Source of the DNA: Paenibacillus dendritiformis
GTDB lineage: Bacteria > Bacillota > Bacilli > Paenibacillales > Paenibacillaceae
NCBI RefSeq assembly: GCF_945605565.1
Contig: NZ_OX216966.1
Location: 1,857,501-1,921,500 of the forward strand
Direction of reading: 5' to 3'
DNA: 64,000 nt
Positions 26,267-35,872 of this stretch are shown here, piece by piece. The notes beneath the pieces are model-generated. The model was not told where the DNA came from, searched no databases, and was given only the letters and a program-made list of their open reading frames with translations. How positions within the stretch are numbered: position 1 is the first letter of the stretch; each line of letters starts with the position of its first letter. Made by a program: the position numbers and the translations under genes.

Positions 26267-27616
26267 ATGCAGTACATTTTTTATGGAACAGCTGTTACGT
26301 TTCTGGTGTTTCAACTTCTGTATACGATCATTCCGCTGCTGTGCAGCAAGGTGAAAAAGCTGAATCCCGATCTTGCTGAAAAGTCGATTTCGGTGCTCGT
26401 TCCCGCTTACAACGAGGAGCTTACGATCAAGAATTGCATTGATGCCATGACGGGCCTGCATTATGCGAACTATGAAATCATCATCATTAACGACGGTTCC
26501 AAGGACGCCACCTTCGCCAGGCTGGACGAGCTGCTGGAATTGGAGCCGGATGATCGGGAACCGGACAATAAGCTGGATTATAAACCGATCAAGGGATTTT
26601 ACCGTTCCCGGCGGTATCCCCGGATTTTTGTCATCGACAAGCTGAATGGCGGCAAGGCGGACTCCCTCAATGCGGGCATCGATTGCGCTGCGTCAGATAT
26701 CGTCATTACGCTGGATGCGGATAGCATGCTGGAAGCGAACGCGTTGAAATATGTGAATCAATATTTTCATCAAGACGATGTGATTGCACTGGGCGGCACG
26801 GTCAAGATCGTCCAGGGAGCAGAGAAGCAGAATGGCGTCATCGTCGAGAGATTCCGGGGCAGGGGGCTCATTAAGAGCCAAATTATCAATTATATTCACG
26901 GCTTCTATGTCCGCAAATTAACGCAATCCGTTTTTAATTCGATTGTTGTCATTTCAGGCGCATTCGGCGCTTTTTACAAGGATATATTGGTACAAGTGAA
27001 CGGGTTCCGCAGCACGGTGGGGGAAGACATCGACATTACATTGAAAATCCATGAGTATATGAAGGCGAATCAGTTGAAGAAAAAGCTGGTGTATGCGCCG
27101 GAAGCGGTCTGCTATACCGAATGTCCGGAGAATCTGCCGAACTTCTACAAGCAGCGCATCCGGTGGCAAAAAGCATTTGTCGACTGCATTTTAATTTACT
27201 GGTCGAAGCTGTCGCACAAATTTTCCTCCGGCGTAAGCGTGTTTTTTGCGATCGACGGATTTATGCTGGGCACCTTCTCGGCGTTCACGACGCTATTTTA
27301 TTTGTCCCAGGCTCTCATCGCAGGCGGAAATGTCATTCATGCGCTTATTTTTCTGCTGATCAGCCTGGTGTTCAATGCGGCCCAGATCCTTATTTCCTTA
27401 TACTTATGCAAAAAATTTGGCAGCACTTATTCTTTCAAGGACTATGTGAAAATGTTCCTGTTCAGCCAATACGAATTGCTTACTTACCGGAATTTGCTGC
27501 TCTACATTAATATTGCCGGCACGTTCAAATATTTCGACAATGATGAAGGCTGGGGCTTCGTCGAGCGCAAAGGCGTCGCCGCGATTAGCCAGAACATCGC
27601 TGCCGGATCAAATTAA
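26267..27616 (+). CDS. Membrane GT2 polysaccharide synthase (PgaC/IcaA-like)
   Basis: This roughly 449-residue processive glycosyltransferase has one N-terminal membrane helix (FYGTAVTFLVFQLLYTIIP), a GT2 catalytic domain with Asp in INDGSKD (about 76), LDADS (about 149), GEDIDIT (about 252) and QRIRW (about 295), then three or more C-terminal helices. The D, DXD, D, QXXRW set defines enzymes such as PNAG, cellulose or hyaluronan synthases; size and topology resemble PgaC/IcaA. The ATG at 26267, 8 bases after AAAGGAG, is preferred over GTG 26258. It leads a three-gene operon with an acyltransferase and a GH18 enzyme, so it probably makes and extrudes a beta-linked exopolysaccharide. Confidence 0.85.
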   Translation: MQYIFYGTAVTFLVFQLLYTIIPLLCSKVKKLNPDLAEKSISVLVPAYNEELTIKNCIDAMTGLHYANYEIIIINDGSKDATFARLDELLELEPDDREPDNKLDYKPIKGFYRSRRYPRIFVIDKLNGGKADSLNAGIDCAASDIVITLDADSMLEANALKYVNQYFHQDDVIALGGTVKIVQGAEKQNGVIVERFRGRGLIKSQIINYIHGFYVRKLTQSVFNSIVVISGAFGAFYKDILVQVNGFRSTVGEDIDITLKIHEYMKANQLKKKLVYAPEAVCYTECPENLPNFYKQRIRWQKAFVDCILIYWSKLSHKFSSGVSVFFAIDGFMLGTFSAFTTLFYLSQALIAGGNVIHALIFLLISLVFNAAQILISLYLCKKFGSTYSFKDYVKMFLFSQYELLTYRNLLLYINIAGTFKYFDNDEGWGFVERKGVAAISQNIAAGSN

Positions 27617-27634
27617 TGGAATGGGGGAGCACGC

Positions 27635-28735
27635 ATGAGCAGCGTTTTTCACAATAAACGGATTTTATATGTAGATATATTGCGGATTCTGTCTATTATC
27701 GCCGTCATTATTTTGCATTTTACCGCGGAATTGTTGACCAGCTCGAATGATTTCAACACCTCCTCATGGTGGATCAGCAATCTGTTTAATTCGATCTCGC
27801 GCTTTGCCGTTCCGGTATTCTTCATGATTAGCGGGGCGATGATTCTGAGAACCGAGATCCGATCCTATCCGGAGTTCTATAAAAAGAGAGTCGTCCCCTT
27901 GCTCATACCGCTTGTGAGCTGGTCGCTCATTTATGGCTTGTATAACCAATACTATATTTTACAAAGCAAGATGAACGCCTACGAGTTCGTGCTGGACTTC
28001 GGCTATCGGCTGCTGACGGACAGAACCTATGTGCATTTGTGGTTCCTGTATGCCATTATCGCGATTTACATGACAGTTCCCTTAATCAGCAAATTAATCA
28101 AAACTTGCAGTGAGCGGGATCTGCGATATTATGTGCTGCTGTGGTTTATCGTCAGCATCGCGTATCGGTTCATCTCCGATGCCGTCTTTCGCGCTACGGA
28201 TCAATATATCAACATTCCGATTATGAACATCCCGTTTTTCATGGGGTTTCTGGGCTATTTTATTTTGGGATATTATCTCTTTCATTACGATCTTCCGCTG
28301 CGGGCGAAAAATATCGTGTTCAACCTCGGCATTGTCTCCTTCTTCCTGAGTCCGGTGGCGACATATTTTGTATCGCAGCGGAGCGGCGTGCTGGATGAGA
28401 TGTTCTACGGCAACTATTCCATCACCACCTTCTTCATGGCGGCAGGCATGTTTATTTACTTCAAAGAAAAAGAAGAGCGGATCAGCGAAAAAGTGAATCA
28501 TAAAATCCAGAAATTAATCAGCTCGCTCTCCAAGGCCAGCTTCAGCATCTATTTGATCCATTTGCTGATCGAAATGCTGGTGTCCGGCCGAACGGAAGTG
28601 CAGGCGACGGTGCTGGAGGCGGCGATCAGTTTGCTCGTCAATATTGCAGTTATTTTTAGCATCAGCTACATCACCGTCAAGGTGCTTAATCTGAATAAAG
28701 TGGTCACATACGTACTATTCGGCGGAAGAGGGTAG
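27635..28735 (+). CDS. Integral membrane acyltransferase (acyltransferase-3, IcaC-like)
   Basis: This 366-residue protein has about ten hydrophobic helices and the acyltransferase-3 signature near the N-terminus (RILYVDILRILSIIAVIILHF, then SISRFAVPVFFMISG). Such proteins O-acylate surface polysaccharides; the IcaC subgroup is proposed to O-succinylate PNAG. The ATG follows GGGGGAG 6 bases upstream and 18 bases after the synthase stop. It probably modifies the polymer made by the upstream synthase. Confidence 0.82.
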   Translation: MSSVFHNKRILYVDILRILSIIAVIILHFTAELLTSSNDFNTSSWWISNLFNSISRFAVPVFFMISGAMILRTEIRSYPEFYKKRVVPLLIPLVSWSLIYGLYNQYYILQSKMNAYEFVLDFGYRLLTDRTYVHLWFLYAIIAIYMTVPLISKLIKTCSERDLRYYVLLWFIVSIAYRFISDAVFRATDQYINIPIMNIPFFMGFLGYFILGYYLFHYDLPLRAKNIVFNLGIVSFFLSPVATYFVSQRSGVLDEMFYGNYSITTFFMAAGMFIYFKEKEERISEKVNHKIQKLISSLSKASFSIYLIHLLIEMLVSGRTEVQATVLEAAISLLVNIAVIFSISYITVKVLNLNKVVTYVLFGGRG

Positions 28736-28739
28736 AGCG

Positions 28740-29876
28740 ATGAAAGTGAACCTGTTGACGAAATGCTTTATTGTTGTGCTGCTGGCCGGCATGGGCCTGT
28801 ACTTTTATCAAATCTCGAGCGCGGAGGATCGCAAAGTCACGGCGGTCTATGTGGAAGCGTGGAAAGATTACAAAAATATCAAGCTGTCGGACAAAAATGT
28901 GGACATTGCGTTTATCGCCTTTGCCAAGATCGATGGCACGAATATTTATTTTCATGAAGACGGAACGACCAATGACCAGATCAAAGAAAACATTAAAAAG
29001 CTGAAAGAGCATAATCCGAAAACCAAAATGGTATTGGCGATAGGCGGCTATGGCGCGGATGGCTTCTCTGACGCTTCCTTGGACGGCAACCGCTACCTGT
29101 TCACCGAGAGCATTATCAATATGGTGAAGGAGCTGGAATTGGACGGTGTCGATATCGATTGGGAATACCCGGCGTTCCACGCTTGGAATACGCAGAAGGC
29201 ACGCCCCGAGGATACGCAAAATTTTACGAGTCTAATGAAGGAATTGCGAGAGAAGCTGTACCGGCTGCCGCACCCAAAGAACAAAAAGTATCTGCTCACC
29301 TTCGCTTCCGGCACCCAGGACTGGTACTTCCAAAATGTCGAGGTCAAAAAAGTCGAAAAGTACGTCGATTACATCAACGTGATGACCTACGACTTCACTG
29401 GCAGATGGTCGGACACGACCGGGTACAACTCCAATCTGTATCCGGATCGCGGCAACAAAGCCAAGCACAGCATCGATCAGGTCATCACGATGTACCTGGA
29501 CCATGAGATTGACAGCAAAAAGCTGCTGCTCGGCGTCCCTGCCTACTCCTACGGCTGGAAGGACGTGAAGAGCAAGACGGATGGCGCCTTTTCCCCCGGC
29601 AAGCCGATCGATATCGACAACACGGATCTCAGCTACAAAACGATCGAGAAATCTTACTTGAACAAAAACGGCTACAAGCGCTACTACGACGATCATGCCA
29701 AGACGGCCTACCTCTATAACGGCAACACCTTCATCAGCTATGAGGACAAAGAAGCCCTGGCGGAAAAGGTGAAATACATCAAAGCCAAAGAGCTGGGCGG
29801 GGCGATGGTCTGGGAATACTCGCAGGACGCGGAGGACGGGATTGTGAAGTTTTTAGGGGAGAAGTTGAATAAGTGA
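28740..29876 (+). CDS. GH18 glycoside hydrolase, membrane-anchored or secreted
   Basis: This 378-residue protein has a single N-terminal hydrophobic helix (CFIVVLLAGMGLYFYQI) and a complete GH18 barrel with the catalytic motif LDGVDIDWEYP (Glu about residue 141), preceded by AIGGYG and followed by DYINVMTYDFTG and the terminal GGAMVWEYSQD. GH18 enzymes cleave beta-1,4-N-acetylglucosaminides. It is separated from the acyltransferase by 4 bases and the operon ends with a terminator. Next to a GT2 synthase it probably trims or releases the polymer, as PgaB or dispersin-like enzymes do for PNAG, hinting that the polymer contains GlcNAc. Confidence 0.88.
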   Translation: MKVNLLTKCFIVVLLAGMGLYFYQISSAEDRKVTAVYVEAWKDYKNIKLSDKNVDIAFIAFAKIDGTNIYFHEDGTTNDQIKENIKKLKEHNPKTKMVLAIGGYGADGFSDASLDGNRYLFTESIINMVKELELDGVDIDWEYPAFHAWNTQKARPEDTQNFTSLMKELREKLYRLPHPKNKKYLLTFASGTQDWYFQNVEVKKVEKYVDYINVMTYDFTGRWSDTTGYNSNLYPDRGNKAKHSIDQVITMYLDHEIDSKKLLLGVPAYSYGWKDVKSKTDGAFSPGKPIDIDNTDLSYKTIEKSYLNKNGYKRYYDDHAKTAYLYNGNTFISYEDKEALAEKVKYIKAKELGGAMVWEYSQDAEDGIVKFLGEKLNK

Positions 29877-29900
29877 TGAGATAAACTACAAATGGACTAG

Positions 29901-29928
29901 AGGAGCGCGAATATCGTGCTCCTTTTTT
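29901..29928 (+). terminator. Intrinsic terminator of the exopolysaccharide operon
   Basis: GGAGC/GCTCC stem extended by CGA/TCG with a G-T pair, followed by six T. Confidence 0.85.
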
Positions 29929-29961
29929 GTAGTTAATGCAGTCATAGGAATAGTGGTCCTT

Positions 29962-30420
29962 GTGAAAAACTTTTCCCGCTGGCTTGTGACGGATGGACTT
30001 ATTTTTCTGAAAATAGGAGCGGTTGCCGCTGGGGTTGTTGTGGTGGTGAGAGTTCTCATAAAGAAAAAGAATGCCAGACTCATGATGGAAGAGAAAATAA
30101 GATAGGCTGAAAAAGATACGCTTAAGCTGGCTGCCCGGCGCAGCGGCTATCTTACGGCGGTGGACCTGACGCTGTATAGCGACATGACCTTGAAGGAGTC
30201 GGAGCGCATGCTGGAGCGGCTAAAATCTCAGGGCGTGTGCTCCCTGCGGGTTGCCGGCAATGGAACTTTTGTCTATGAATTTGAATCGATACTGACCTAT
30301 GAGGAAAGAGACAATCAGAACGGGTTTGATAGAGGGGGCCGTAGGGTACAAATCTTACTCAGAAGTACGCTTGGGGTTGCAGGGTGCCTTAGTAGGAAAT
30401 GTCGTCGTTTTCTTCGATGA
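29962..30420 (+). pseudogene. Broken gene: TM segment plus winged-helix-like domain, internal TAG
   Basis: A GTG-started frame encodes 47 residues with one membrane helix (FLKIGAVAAGVVVVVRVLI) followed by a basic tail, then TAG at 30103. The same frame stays open for another 104 codons and reads protein-like sequence: DTLKLAARRSGYLTAVDLTL, SDMTLKESERMLERLKSQGV, and FVYEFESILTYEE. That part resembles a small winged-helix fold seen fused to membrane helices in other Firmicutes. The likeliest reading is one gene broken by a nonsense mutation, with a degraded 3' end overlapping the Xre gene. A sequencing error or two separate small proteins remain possible. Confidence 0.45.
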
Positions 30421-30622
30421 GGTCAATAATCTCCCGAATATCGTCGATGCCCAGCGCGTCGGCGATTTTTTCGATATGGGCGAAATTGATGTTTGCGCGT
30501 TTGCCATTCGACAGTTCACTTAGCGCAGCATGGCGGACATCTGCTAAGCGGGACAATTCCCGCAGAGAAATTCCGTGTTTTGTGGTTAGATCAGCAATTT
30601 TTACTACCACTTTTTTGCCCAT
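30389..30622 (-). CDS. Small Xre-type helix-turn-helix regulator
   Basis: This 77-residue protein is almost only a Cro/CI-type HTH: LTTKHGISLRELSRLADVRH, AALSELSNGKRANINFAHIEKIADALG. ATG 30622 lies 7 bases after GGAGG. It is divergent from the 30743 gene across a 120-base region holding two TACGCAT sites, so it probably represses both genes. The arrangement is repeated at 62540-63404 with a different-size Xre protein. It overlaps the 3' end of the broken gene on the other strand. Confidence 0.82.
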   Translation of the reverse strand: MGKKVVVKIADLTTKHGISLRELSRLADVRHAALSELSNGKRANINFAHIEKIADALGIDDIREIIDLIEENDDISY

Positions 30623-30655
30623 TTCGGTGTCCTCCAAACTTACATGATTTGACTA

Positions 30656-30710
30656 TACGCATCAACGTACCATATAATAAGTTTTGACCTGGTACGCATA
30701 CGCGTATAAT
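30656..30710. promoter_or_regulatory. Divergent promoter/operator of the first Xre module
   Basis: TACGCAT occurs at 30656-30662 and 30693-30699, partly embedded in palindromic sequence (TACGCATACGCGTA). A plus-strand TATAAT sits at 30705-30710 with TTTTGACC upstream, and a minus-strand TTATTA-N17-TATAGT is also present. Positions fit Xre operators overlapping the promoters. Confidence 0.5.
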
Positions 30711-30742
30711 TGAAGGGGACAAGAAATAATGGAGGAAATATC

Positions 30743-31036
30743 ATGCCAGACTGGGTTAAGGAAGCGCTTTGTCAGCGTCTTGAACTGCTTACAGCGAATG
30801 CCGAGATGTTACATGATGTCCTTCTACTAAAGAACAAATTACATCGGTTAGAGCATCTATTCATAGACCAATTGGATAATCCGGGAGAGAAAAAATTTTA
30901 TCATGAATGGTTAGCTTTACACGAACAGATCGTATCACTTCAAAAGAGCTGGCTTTATGCTAAGGGGGTTCAGGACGGGGTGAAGATGATGATTTTTCAC
31001 CAAAGATCAGAGCAGGACTTAAACGCGGATGAATAA
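30743..31036 (+). CDS. Small conserved protein paired with Xre regulator (paralogue of 63096)
   Basis: This 97-residue, soluble, helix-rich protein starts MPDWVKEALCQRLELL and ends around SWLYAKGVQDGVKMMIFH. The product of 63096-63404 shares (P/S)DWVKE.L.QRLE, LLLKNK / ALLQNK, .EW...HE../HAEL and the YAKGVQDG(V/L)KM.IF signature. No known domain was recognised. The ATG follows GGAGGA by 6 bases. The divergent Xre gene suggests a regulator-effector pair or mobile-element relic; toxin-antitoxin function is possible but not shown. Confidence 0.7.
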   Translation: MPDWVKEALCQRLELLTANAEMLHDVLLLKNKLHRLEHLFIDQLDNPGEKKFYHEWLALHEQIVSLQKSWLYAKGVQDGVKMMIFHQRSEQDLNADE

Positions 31037-31068
31037 CAGAGTAAAGTGTTTACATAATCAATGTGTTG

Positions 31069-31098
31069 CTCAACGGTCACTAGACTGTTGAGTTTTTT
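31069..31098 (+). terminator. Intrinsic terminator after the 30743 gene
   Basis: A 10-bp stem CTCAACGGTC/GACTGTTGAG (one G-T pair), ACTA loop and six T. Confidence 0.88.
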
Positions 31099-31262
31099 AT
31101 GTTTTGCATCATAAATCGACATGGAAAGAGGAACTTCTTCCAAAATCTCGAAACATAATATATAAGTCTTCAGATATAGTCTTACGTTCCTAGCGGGAAG
31201 AATTCTTTTATCGTAACATTCCTATAACTAACAACCAAAATATTTTCATTCAGGTGAACGCC

Positions 31263-33467
31263 ATGACTTTACCAGTTGAACTCCAGAATATTTTCAAGGT
31301 CAAACAAAAATCATATAAAATGGTCCTAATCCTAGCATTGTTGTCAGAGATGAAGGAATTAGGTCAAAGTAAGGTGCCGTTTGTTCAAGTTAGAGAACGC
31401 TTCTTAGGTATGTTACAGGAACGCGAACGACATGGCCAGCGTGTAGATGTGCCACCATTAAGTGTGGGAGCCCAATGGAAAGAAATAAAAGTGAGTCAAC
31501 TCCATACGATTATCGATAATCCCCTTAACGCGTTATCCCATATCCTTGAGCGTGATAAATTAGAGCAAACGCTAGGATTTAAGCCTGATCTACTCAGTCA
31601 GTGGAGTGAGCAAGTGCTTGATGAGCTTCGGCAATATACTGAACGTGAATTAGAAGAATTTTATCAAGAACCTGATCATGGCTGGTCCTTACGAGAAGCC
31701 CTTCAACACGTCATGGCTAATTATCTACAGGCTAAGACAGAGCAGTTCAAGGGTAACCATTTAGGCAACATGGTACGTAGAACGATTCCAAGCGAGTTAA
31801 AAGGATTCTCGTTTATCTATGAACAATTAAAGGTTCAAGGCTCAGTTGGACAAGGGAACTGGGCTAATATTCCTTGGATTGCAATTATGGATAGTCGTGT
31901 AACCAGGACCACGCAACGTGGAGAGTACATTGTGTACCTTTTTGCGGAAGATATGAGTGCAGTCTATTTAACATTTATGCAAGGGGTTACGATTCCTTTA
32001 CGGGATTATGGGAAGGTAGAAGGTTATAAATATCTTCGACATAGAGTTGAAGAATTACGAGAACAATTACCTTTGATAAGGATGAATAAAGATGACAATA
32101 TTCAATTAACATCAGGCGGTCTTGGCTATGACTACCAAGTGTCCACTGTCGCGTACTACCGCTACGATCGAGATCAACTTCCTGATGACGAGCAACTCAT
32201 AGCCGACTTACAAAATGTTGTTGCGAACTACAGGCAATACGTGGAGGAGCAAATGAACCAAGAGCAAATAATTTACGATGAAACAGAGGAAGACCAGGAA
32301 CATATTGAAAAGCCTCTCATCGTCGCTGATGAGCTACAACGTATTCAGGCGTATATTCGCCACAAAGGCTTCTCCTACCCTGAAAACCTTATCGCGAACT
32401 TCTACTTATCTTTGAAGACGAAGCCGTTTGTTATTTTGGCAGGGGTGTCAGGTACAGGAAAAACGAAACTCGTAAAGCTGTTTGCAGAGGCGTTAGGAGC
32501 AACAGTAGGCAATCAGCAGTTTACGCTTATTCCCGTACGGCCGGATTGGAACGATCCTTCTGATTTGATAGGCTACAAGGATTTGTCTGGATCGTTTCGT
32601 CCGGGACCACTTGCTTTAGCGTTGGAAGAAGCGTTGAAGCCTCAGAATTGCCACAATCCCTATTTTATTTGCTTGGATGAGATGAACCTGGCACGGGTAG
32701 AGCATTACTTTAGTGATGTACTTAGCGTGCTAGAGACGCAGGAATGGCAAGCCGATCGCATTGTAACAACGCGCCTTCTTCAGCCGGAGATGCTACTGCA
32801 GGAGGAAGAACGGGCTCGCTTCAGTAATTTACATATACCTGAAAACGTCTACTTGGTTGGAACGGTGAACATGGATGAGACGACACATCCTTTTAGTAAA
32901 AAGGTTTTAGACCGGGCCAATACCATCGAGTTCAACTATATTGCTCTCGATCAATACCCTGACCTTGAGGAATCGGCTGAGTTACTTGTAGAGCATTCTG
33001 TATCCAATATTTTTCTGCGTAGCGAGTATTTGCAGTTAGTTGATGTCTATCATGAACATCGAGAGTTCGTTCAGTTAGTCACAGAAAAGTTGGTCCGAAT
33101 CAATCAAATTCTCGAGCCCATTCATGCACAAATCGGTTTCCGGATTCGGGATTCGGTATGCTTCTATATGATTTATAATAAGCAGTTCGGATTAATGAGC
33201 GAAGACGAGGCTTTTGACCACCAGTTGCTGCAAAAGATTCTTCCCCGAATTCAGGGTAGCAGTATGTCGATTAAGCGTGCACTGCTTTTGCTCATGAAGG
33301 AGGCATTAGGGACGGACTTCTCAATCAATGAACTTATGGAGGATTCATCCCCATTGTATCTGCAACAAGATTGGGCCCAAGCACGTTATCCACGGAGTGC
33401 ACGGAAGCTAGGCTTCATGTTAGGGAGGTTAGAAGAGGATGGCTTCACCTCATTCTGGCTCTGTTAA
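31263..33467 (+). CDS. McrB-like AAA+ GTPase/ATPase of a modification-dependent restriction pair
   Basis: This roughly 734-residue protein has an N-terminal region resembling the DUF3578/MrcB_N DNA-recognition domain (about residues 20-330) and a McrB-type AAA+ motor: Walker A GVSGTGKTKLVKLFAE (about 395), VRPDWNDPSDLIGYKD, Walker B-like YFICLDEMNLARVEHYFSD, and the sensor TVNMDETTHPFSKKVLDRA. McrB proteins are GTP-driven hexamers that translocate DNA and recruit a nuclease partner. ATG 31263 follows CAGGTGA; a GTG at 31254 is also in frame. The gene overlaps its partner by 29 bases. Base composition and codon use are more AT-rich than the flanks, suggesting acquisition. Confidence 0.85.
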   Translation: MTLPVELQNIFKVKQKSYKMVLILALLSEMKELGQSKVPFVQVRERFLGMLQERERHGQRVDVPPLSVGAQWKEIKVSQLHTIIDNPLNALSHILERDKLEQTLGFKPDLLSQWSEQVLDELRQYTERELEEFYQEPDHGWSLREALQHVMANYLQAKTEQFKGNHLGNMVRRTIPSELKGFSFIYEQLKVQGSVGQGNWANIPWIAIMDSRVTRTTQRGEYIVYLFAEDMSAVYLTFMQGVTIPLRDYGKVEGYKYLRHRVEELREQLPLIRMNKDDNIQLTSGGLGYDYQVSTVAYYRYDRDQLPDDEQLIADLQNVVANYRQYVEEQMNQEQIIYDETEEDQEHIEKPLIVADELQRIQAYIRHKGFSYPENLIANFYLSLKTKPFVILAGVSGTGKTKLVKLFAEALGATVGNQQFTLIPVRPDWNDPSDLIGYKDLSGSFRPGPLALALEEALKPQNCHNPYFICLDEMNLARVEHYFSDVLSVLETQEWQADRIVTTRLLQPEMLLQEEERARFSNLHIPENVYLVGTVNMDETTHPFSKKVLDRANTIEFNYIALDQYPDLEESAELLVEHSVSNIFLRSEYLQLVDVYHEHREFVQLVTEKLVRINQILEPIHAQIGFRIRDSVCFYMIYNKQFGLMSEDEAFDHQLLQKILPRIQGSSMSIKRALLLLMKEALGTDFSINELMEDSSPLYLQQDWAQARYPRSARKLGFMLGRLEEDGFTSFWLC

Positions 33468-35847
33468 GGAAGTCGTGGAGCTCCTACGGATTGAAACGAA
33501 CTTGTTTACTTTGTACATTCAAGGGAAACCATTTCATCCTACGGTAGAGACGCTCCAACTGCACCGTAATTCTCAGCAAGAGTGGGTGGATTCATATGTT
33601 CACGTTACCGCTTCTTCGCAGATTCAAGTTGAAGGCATTCATCTGTATTCCCCCGTCGATGGAGAAATGCGACTCTGGCAAGAAGGTGACGCTTGGGTAC
33701 CACTCTTCTATGAGACACAAGCTTATGAGCTAGTTGTAGAAAAAAAGGGTGATCTACCGCTTACGTTCTATCACGAGCACCTTCAGCTACGTGAGGCAGT
33801 CAGACCGTTGGGGAGCCGTATTTTGTCAGGTATTCTACGGTTTACGAACGAAATTGGACTCACCGAGTTGGAACTTCAATTGTATGGAGAAATGCTGGTG
33901 TGTATCCAGCTCGAGATTTTCCCTTCCAAACTGGATTATAAACATGACTACCTGCTTATTTTAAATGATGTGAATGCTCAAATTTCGAACCTAGCGTTTG
34001 ATTTTTTGCGTAAAACATTTCATTTCAGTGGTCTCAAGGAGACGAAGCATCAGAGCTTGACTGAGTTTTTCGTTATCCTTCGACAGTTATTTACACAAAT
34101 GCTGGAGGCAGTAGGGCGCATACAGGCTGCCCCACATACAAAGCTTCAGAGCGAGTACATGAAAGTAGAGGCGGCTCGGATAAGAAGGGCAGATAAGGGG
34201 AATGCAGCATATGTAGCGAAGCATCCTCACTTGCTGCAACAAGCTAGTGCGAATGGAATTATCTCTATTCATGACAAACGTTATAACCCTTCGCACTTGT
34301 TGGAGCAAAGGCGGCGGGTATCGTTCGATACACCTGAGAACCGATTTGTCCGATGGGTGTTCTTACGAATGGAGCAAAAGTTGAAACAGATTCGGGTAAG
34401 TCTTCTGAACATGCAACGAACTCATGACGAGCATCTACTCCGGCGACTTGACCAGATGCACAATCAGATTCGGCGAGTGATCCAGCAAGATTTTCTTCAA
34501 GTTGGAGAAATGAAGCATATGTCGCTTTCCCTTGTATTGCAAATGGCATCGGGATATCGCGAGGTGTACCGGTACTATCTCATGCTGATGAAAGGATTAT
34601 CTATTCAGACTGACTTGTTCCGGTTGTCGGTGAAGGATTTAGCGCAACTGTACGAGTATTGGTGCTTCCTGAAAATACACCACTTATTAAGCGAAAAATA
34701 CGAGCTTATCCAGCAGGATATTATTAAAGTAAATCGAGGCGGACTATTCGTGACGCTGGATCGGTCGCGAAAGGCAACGGTGAAATACCGTAATCCTCGG
34801 AACGGGGAGGAGTTTACTCTTTACTATAATGCCCTCCCTGCAGGAGAGGTTAGCAAGACGCTATCGCAGCGGCCGGACACGGTATTAACGTTGAAGAAAA
34901 GTGATTCGCCCACGGAATACAAATATATTTTTGATGCTAAATATCGCCTGAATCCGGCCTACGAAGGTACGCCCTATTGGTCGAAATACAAGCAACCTGG
35001 GCCAGAGGAAGAAGACATCAATACGATGCATCGATATCGGGATGCGATTGTATATGAGGACCCTGCTAATCAGACATATGAGCGTAGTATGTTCGGGGCG
35101 TATGTATTATTCCCGTATGCGAACGAGGAGAAGTTCCAACATCATCGCTTCTATAAGAGCATTGACTTGATTAACATCGGGGCACTGCCATTTTTGCCAA
35201 ATGCAACGAAGCTAGTGGAAAAGTTCTTAGACGAAATCATAGAAGATAGCCCAGAAAAGGCCTATGAACGTTCCACACGGCCAAGAGGGACTGATCAATA
35301 CTATAGAGAAAAGCTATCGGGCAAAAATGTGCTCGTCGGTGCCTTAGGCCGAACAGCCAAGCAGCAGCTAGAAGCATCATTAACGAATCACCATTACCAT
35401 GTTCCGCTGCAGCAGATAACGGATCATCGTCAGCTTACCCAAATCGAGTATGTGGCATTATATCAGTCAATGAAGCAATTTGGGAGTGAAGCAGGTATAC
35501 GATATTATGGCCGTGTGCAGGAATGGAAGGTTCTGCCCCGTCGCGAAATTCTGTACATCCAATCCAGCCGTGGGGTGGCGGATGAACTATATGTACTCTT
35601 CACCGTGGAGCAATGGGAAAAGCGGGAGCAACCGATTGTGCCGGGAGGCCATTACGTGTATCACGCTTTATTTACGGCGAAGCCGCTTTTTGACCGTGCT
35701 TGCGAAGTAGCGGAGCTTCGGTTAGAAAGTGAGGCGGACATACGGCTATGGCGGGAGGCACGCCGTCAAGGTAATGCGAAGGTCAAACTAGATCAGGAGC
35801 CCGCAGATTTAGCAACAAAGGTAACGCAAGTCATTCAAGAGGATTAA
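33439..35847 (+). CDS. DUF2357 / PD-(D/E)XK nuclease, McrC-like partner
   Basis: This 802-residue protein has an N-terminal DUF2357-like region (PFHPTVETLQLHRNSQ onwards) and a central-to-C-terminal McrC-type PDDEXK_7 nuclease segment with YKYIFDAKYRL (about residue 495), in which Asp and Lys match the D...(D/E)XK core. It is translated from an ATG within the 3' end of the McrB-like gene, so the two are coupled. Together they would form a type IV-like system that cuts modified or foreign DNA. The far C-terminal 250 residues have no recognised domain. A strong plus-strand terminator occurs at 36174, after a small antisense gene. Confidence 0.8.
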   Translation: MASPHSGSVKEVVELLRIETNLFTLYIQGKPFHPTVETLQLHRNSQQEWVDSYVHVTASSQIQVEGIHLYSPVDGEMRLWQEGDAWVPLFYETQAYELVVEKKGDLPLTFYHEHLQLREAVRPLGSRILSGILRFTNEIGLTELELQLYGEMLVCIQLEIFPSKLDYKHDYLLILNDVNAQISNLAFDFLRKTFHFSGLKETKHQSLTEFFVILRQLFTQMLEAVGRIQAAPHTKLQSEYMKVEAARIRRADKGNAAYVAKHPHLLQQASANGIISIHDKRYNPSHLLEQRRRVSFDTPENRFVRWVFLRMEQKLKQIRVSLLNMQRTHDEHLLRRLDQMHNQIRRVIQQDFLQVGEMKHMSLSLVLQMASGYREVYRYYLMLMKGLSIQTDLFRLSVKDLAQLYEYWCFLKIHHLLSEKYELIQQDIIKVNRGGLFVTLDRSRKATVKYRNPRNGEEFTLYYNALPAGEVSKTLSQRPDTVLTLKKSDSPTEYKYIFDAKYRLNPAYEGTPYWSKYKQPGPEEEDINTMHRYRDAIVYEDPANQTYERSMFGAYVLFPYANEEKFQHHRFYKSIDLINIGALPFLPNATKLVEKFLDEIIEDSPEKAYERSTRPRGTDQYYREKLSGKNVLVGALGRTAKQQLEASLTNHHYHVPLQQITDHRQLTQIEYVALYQSMKQFGSEAGIRYYGRVQEWKVLPRREILYIQSSRGVADELYVLFTVEQWEKREQPIVPGGHYVYHALFTAKPLFDRACEVAELRLESEADIRLWREARRQGNAKVKLDQEPADLATKVTQVIQED

Positions 35848-35872
35848 GTTAGTGATGAATCGCCTTAGTAGC

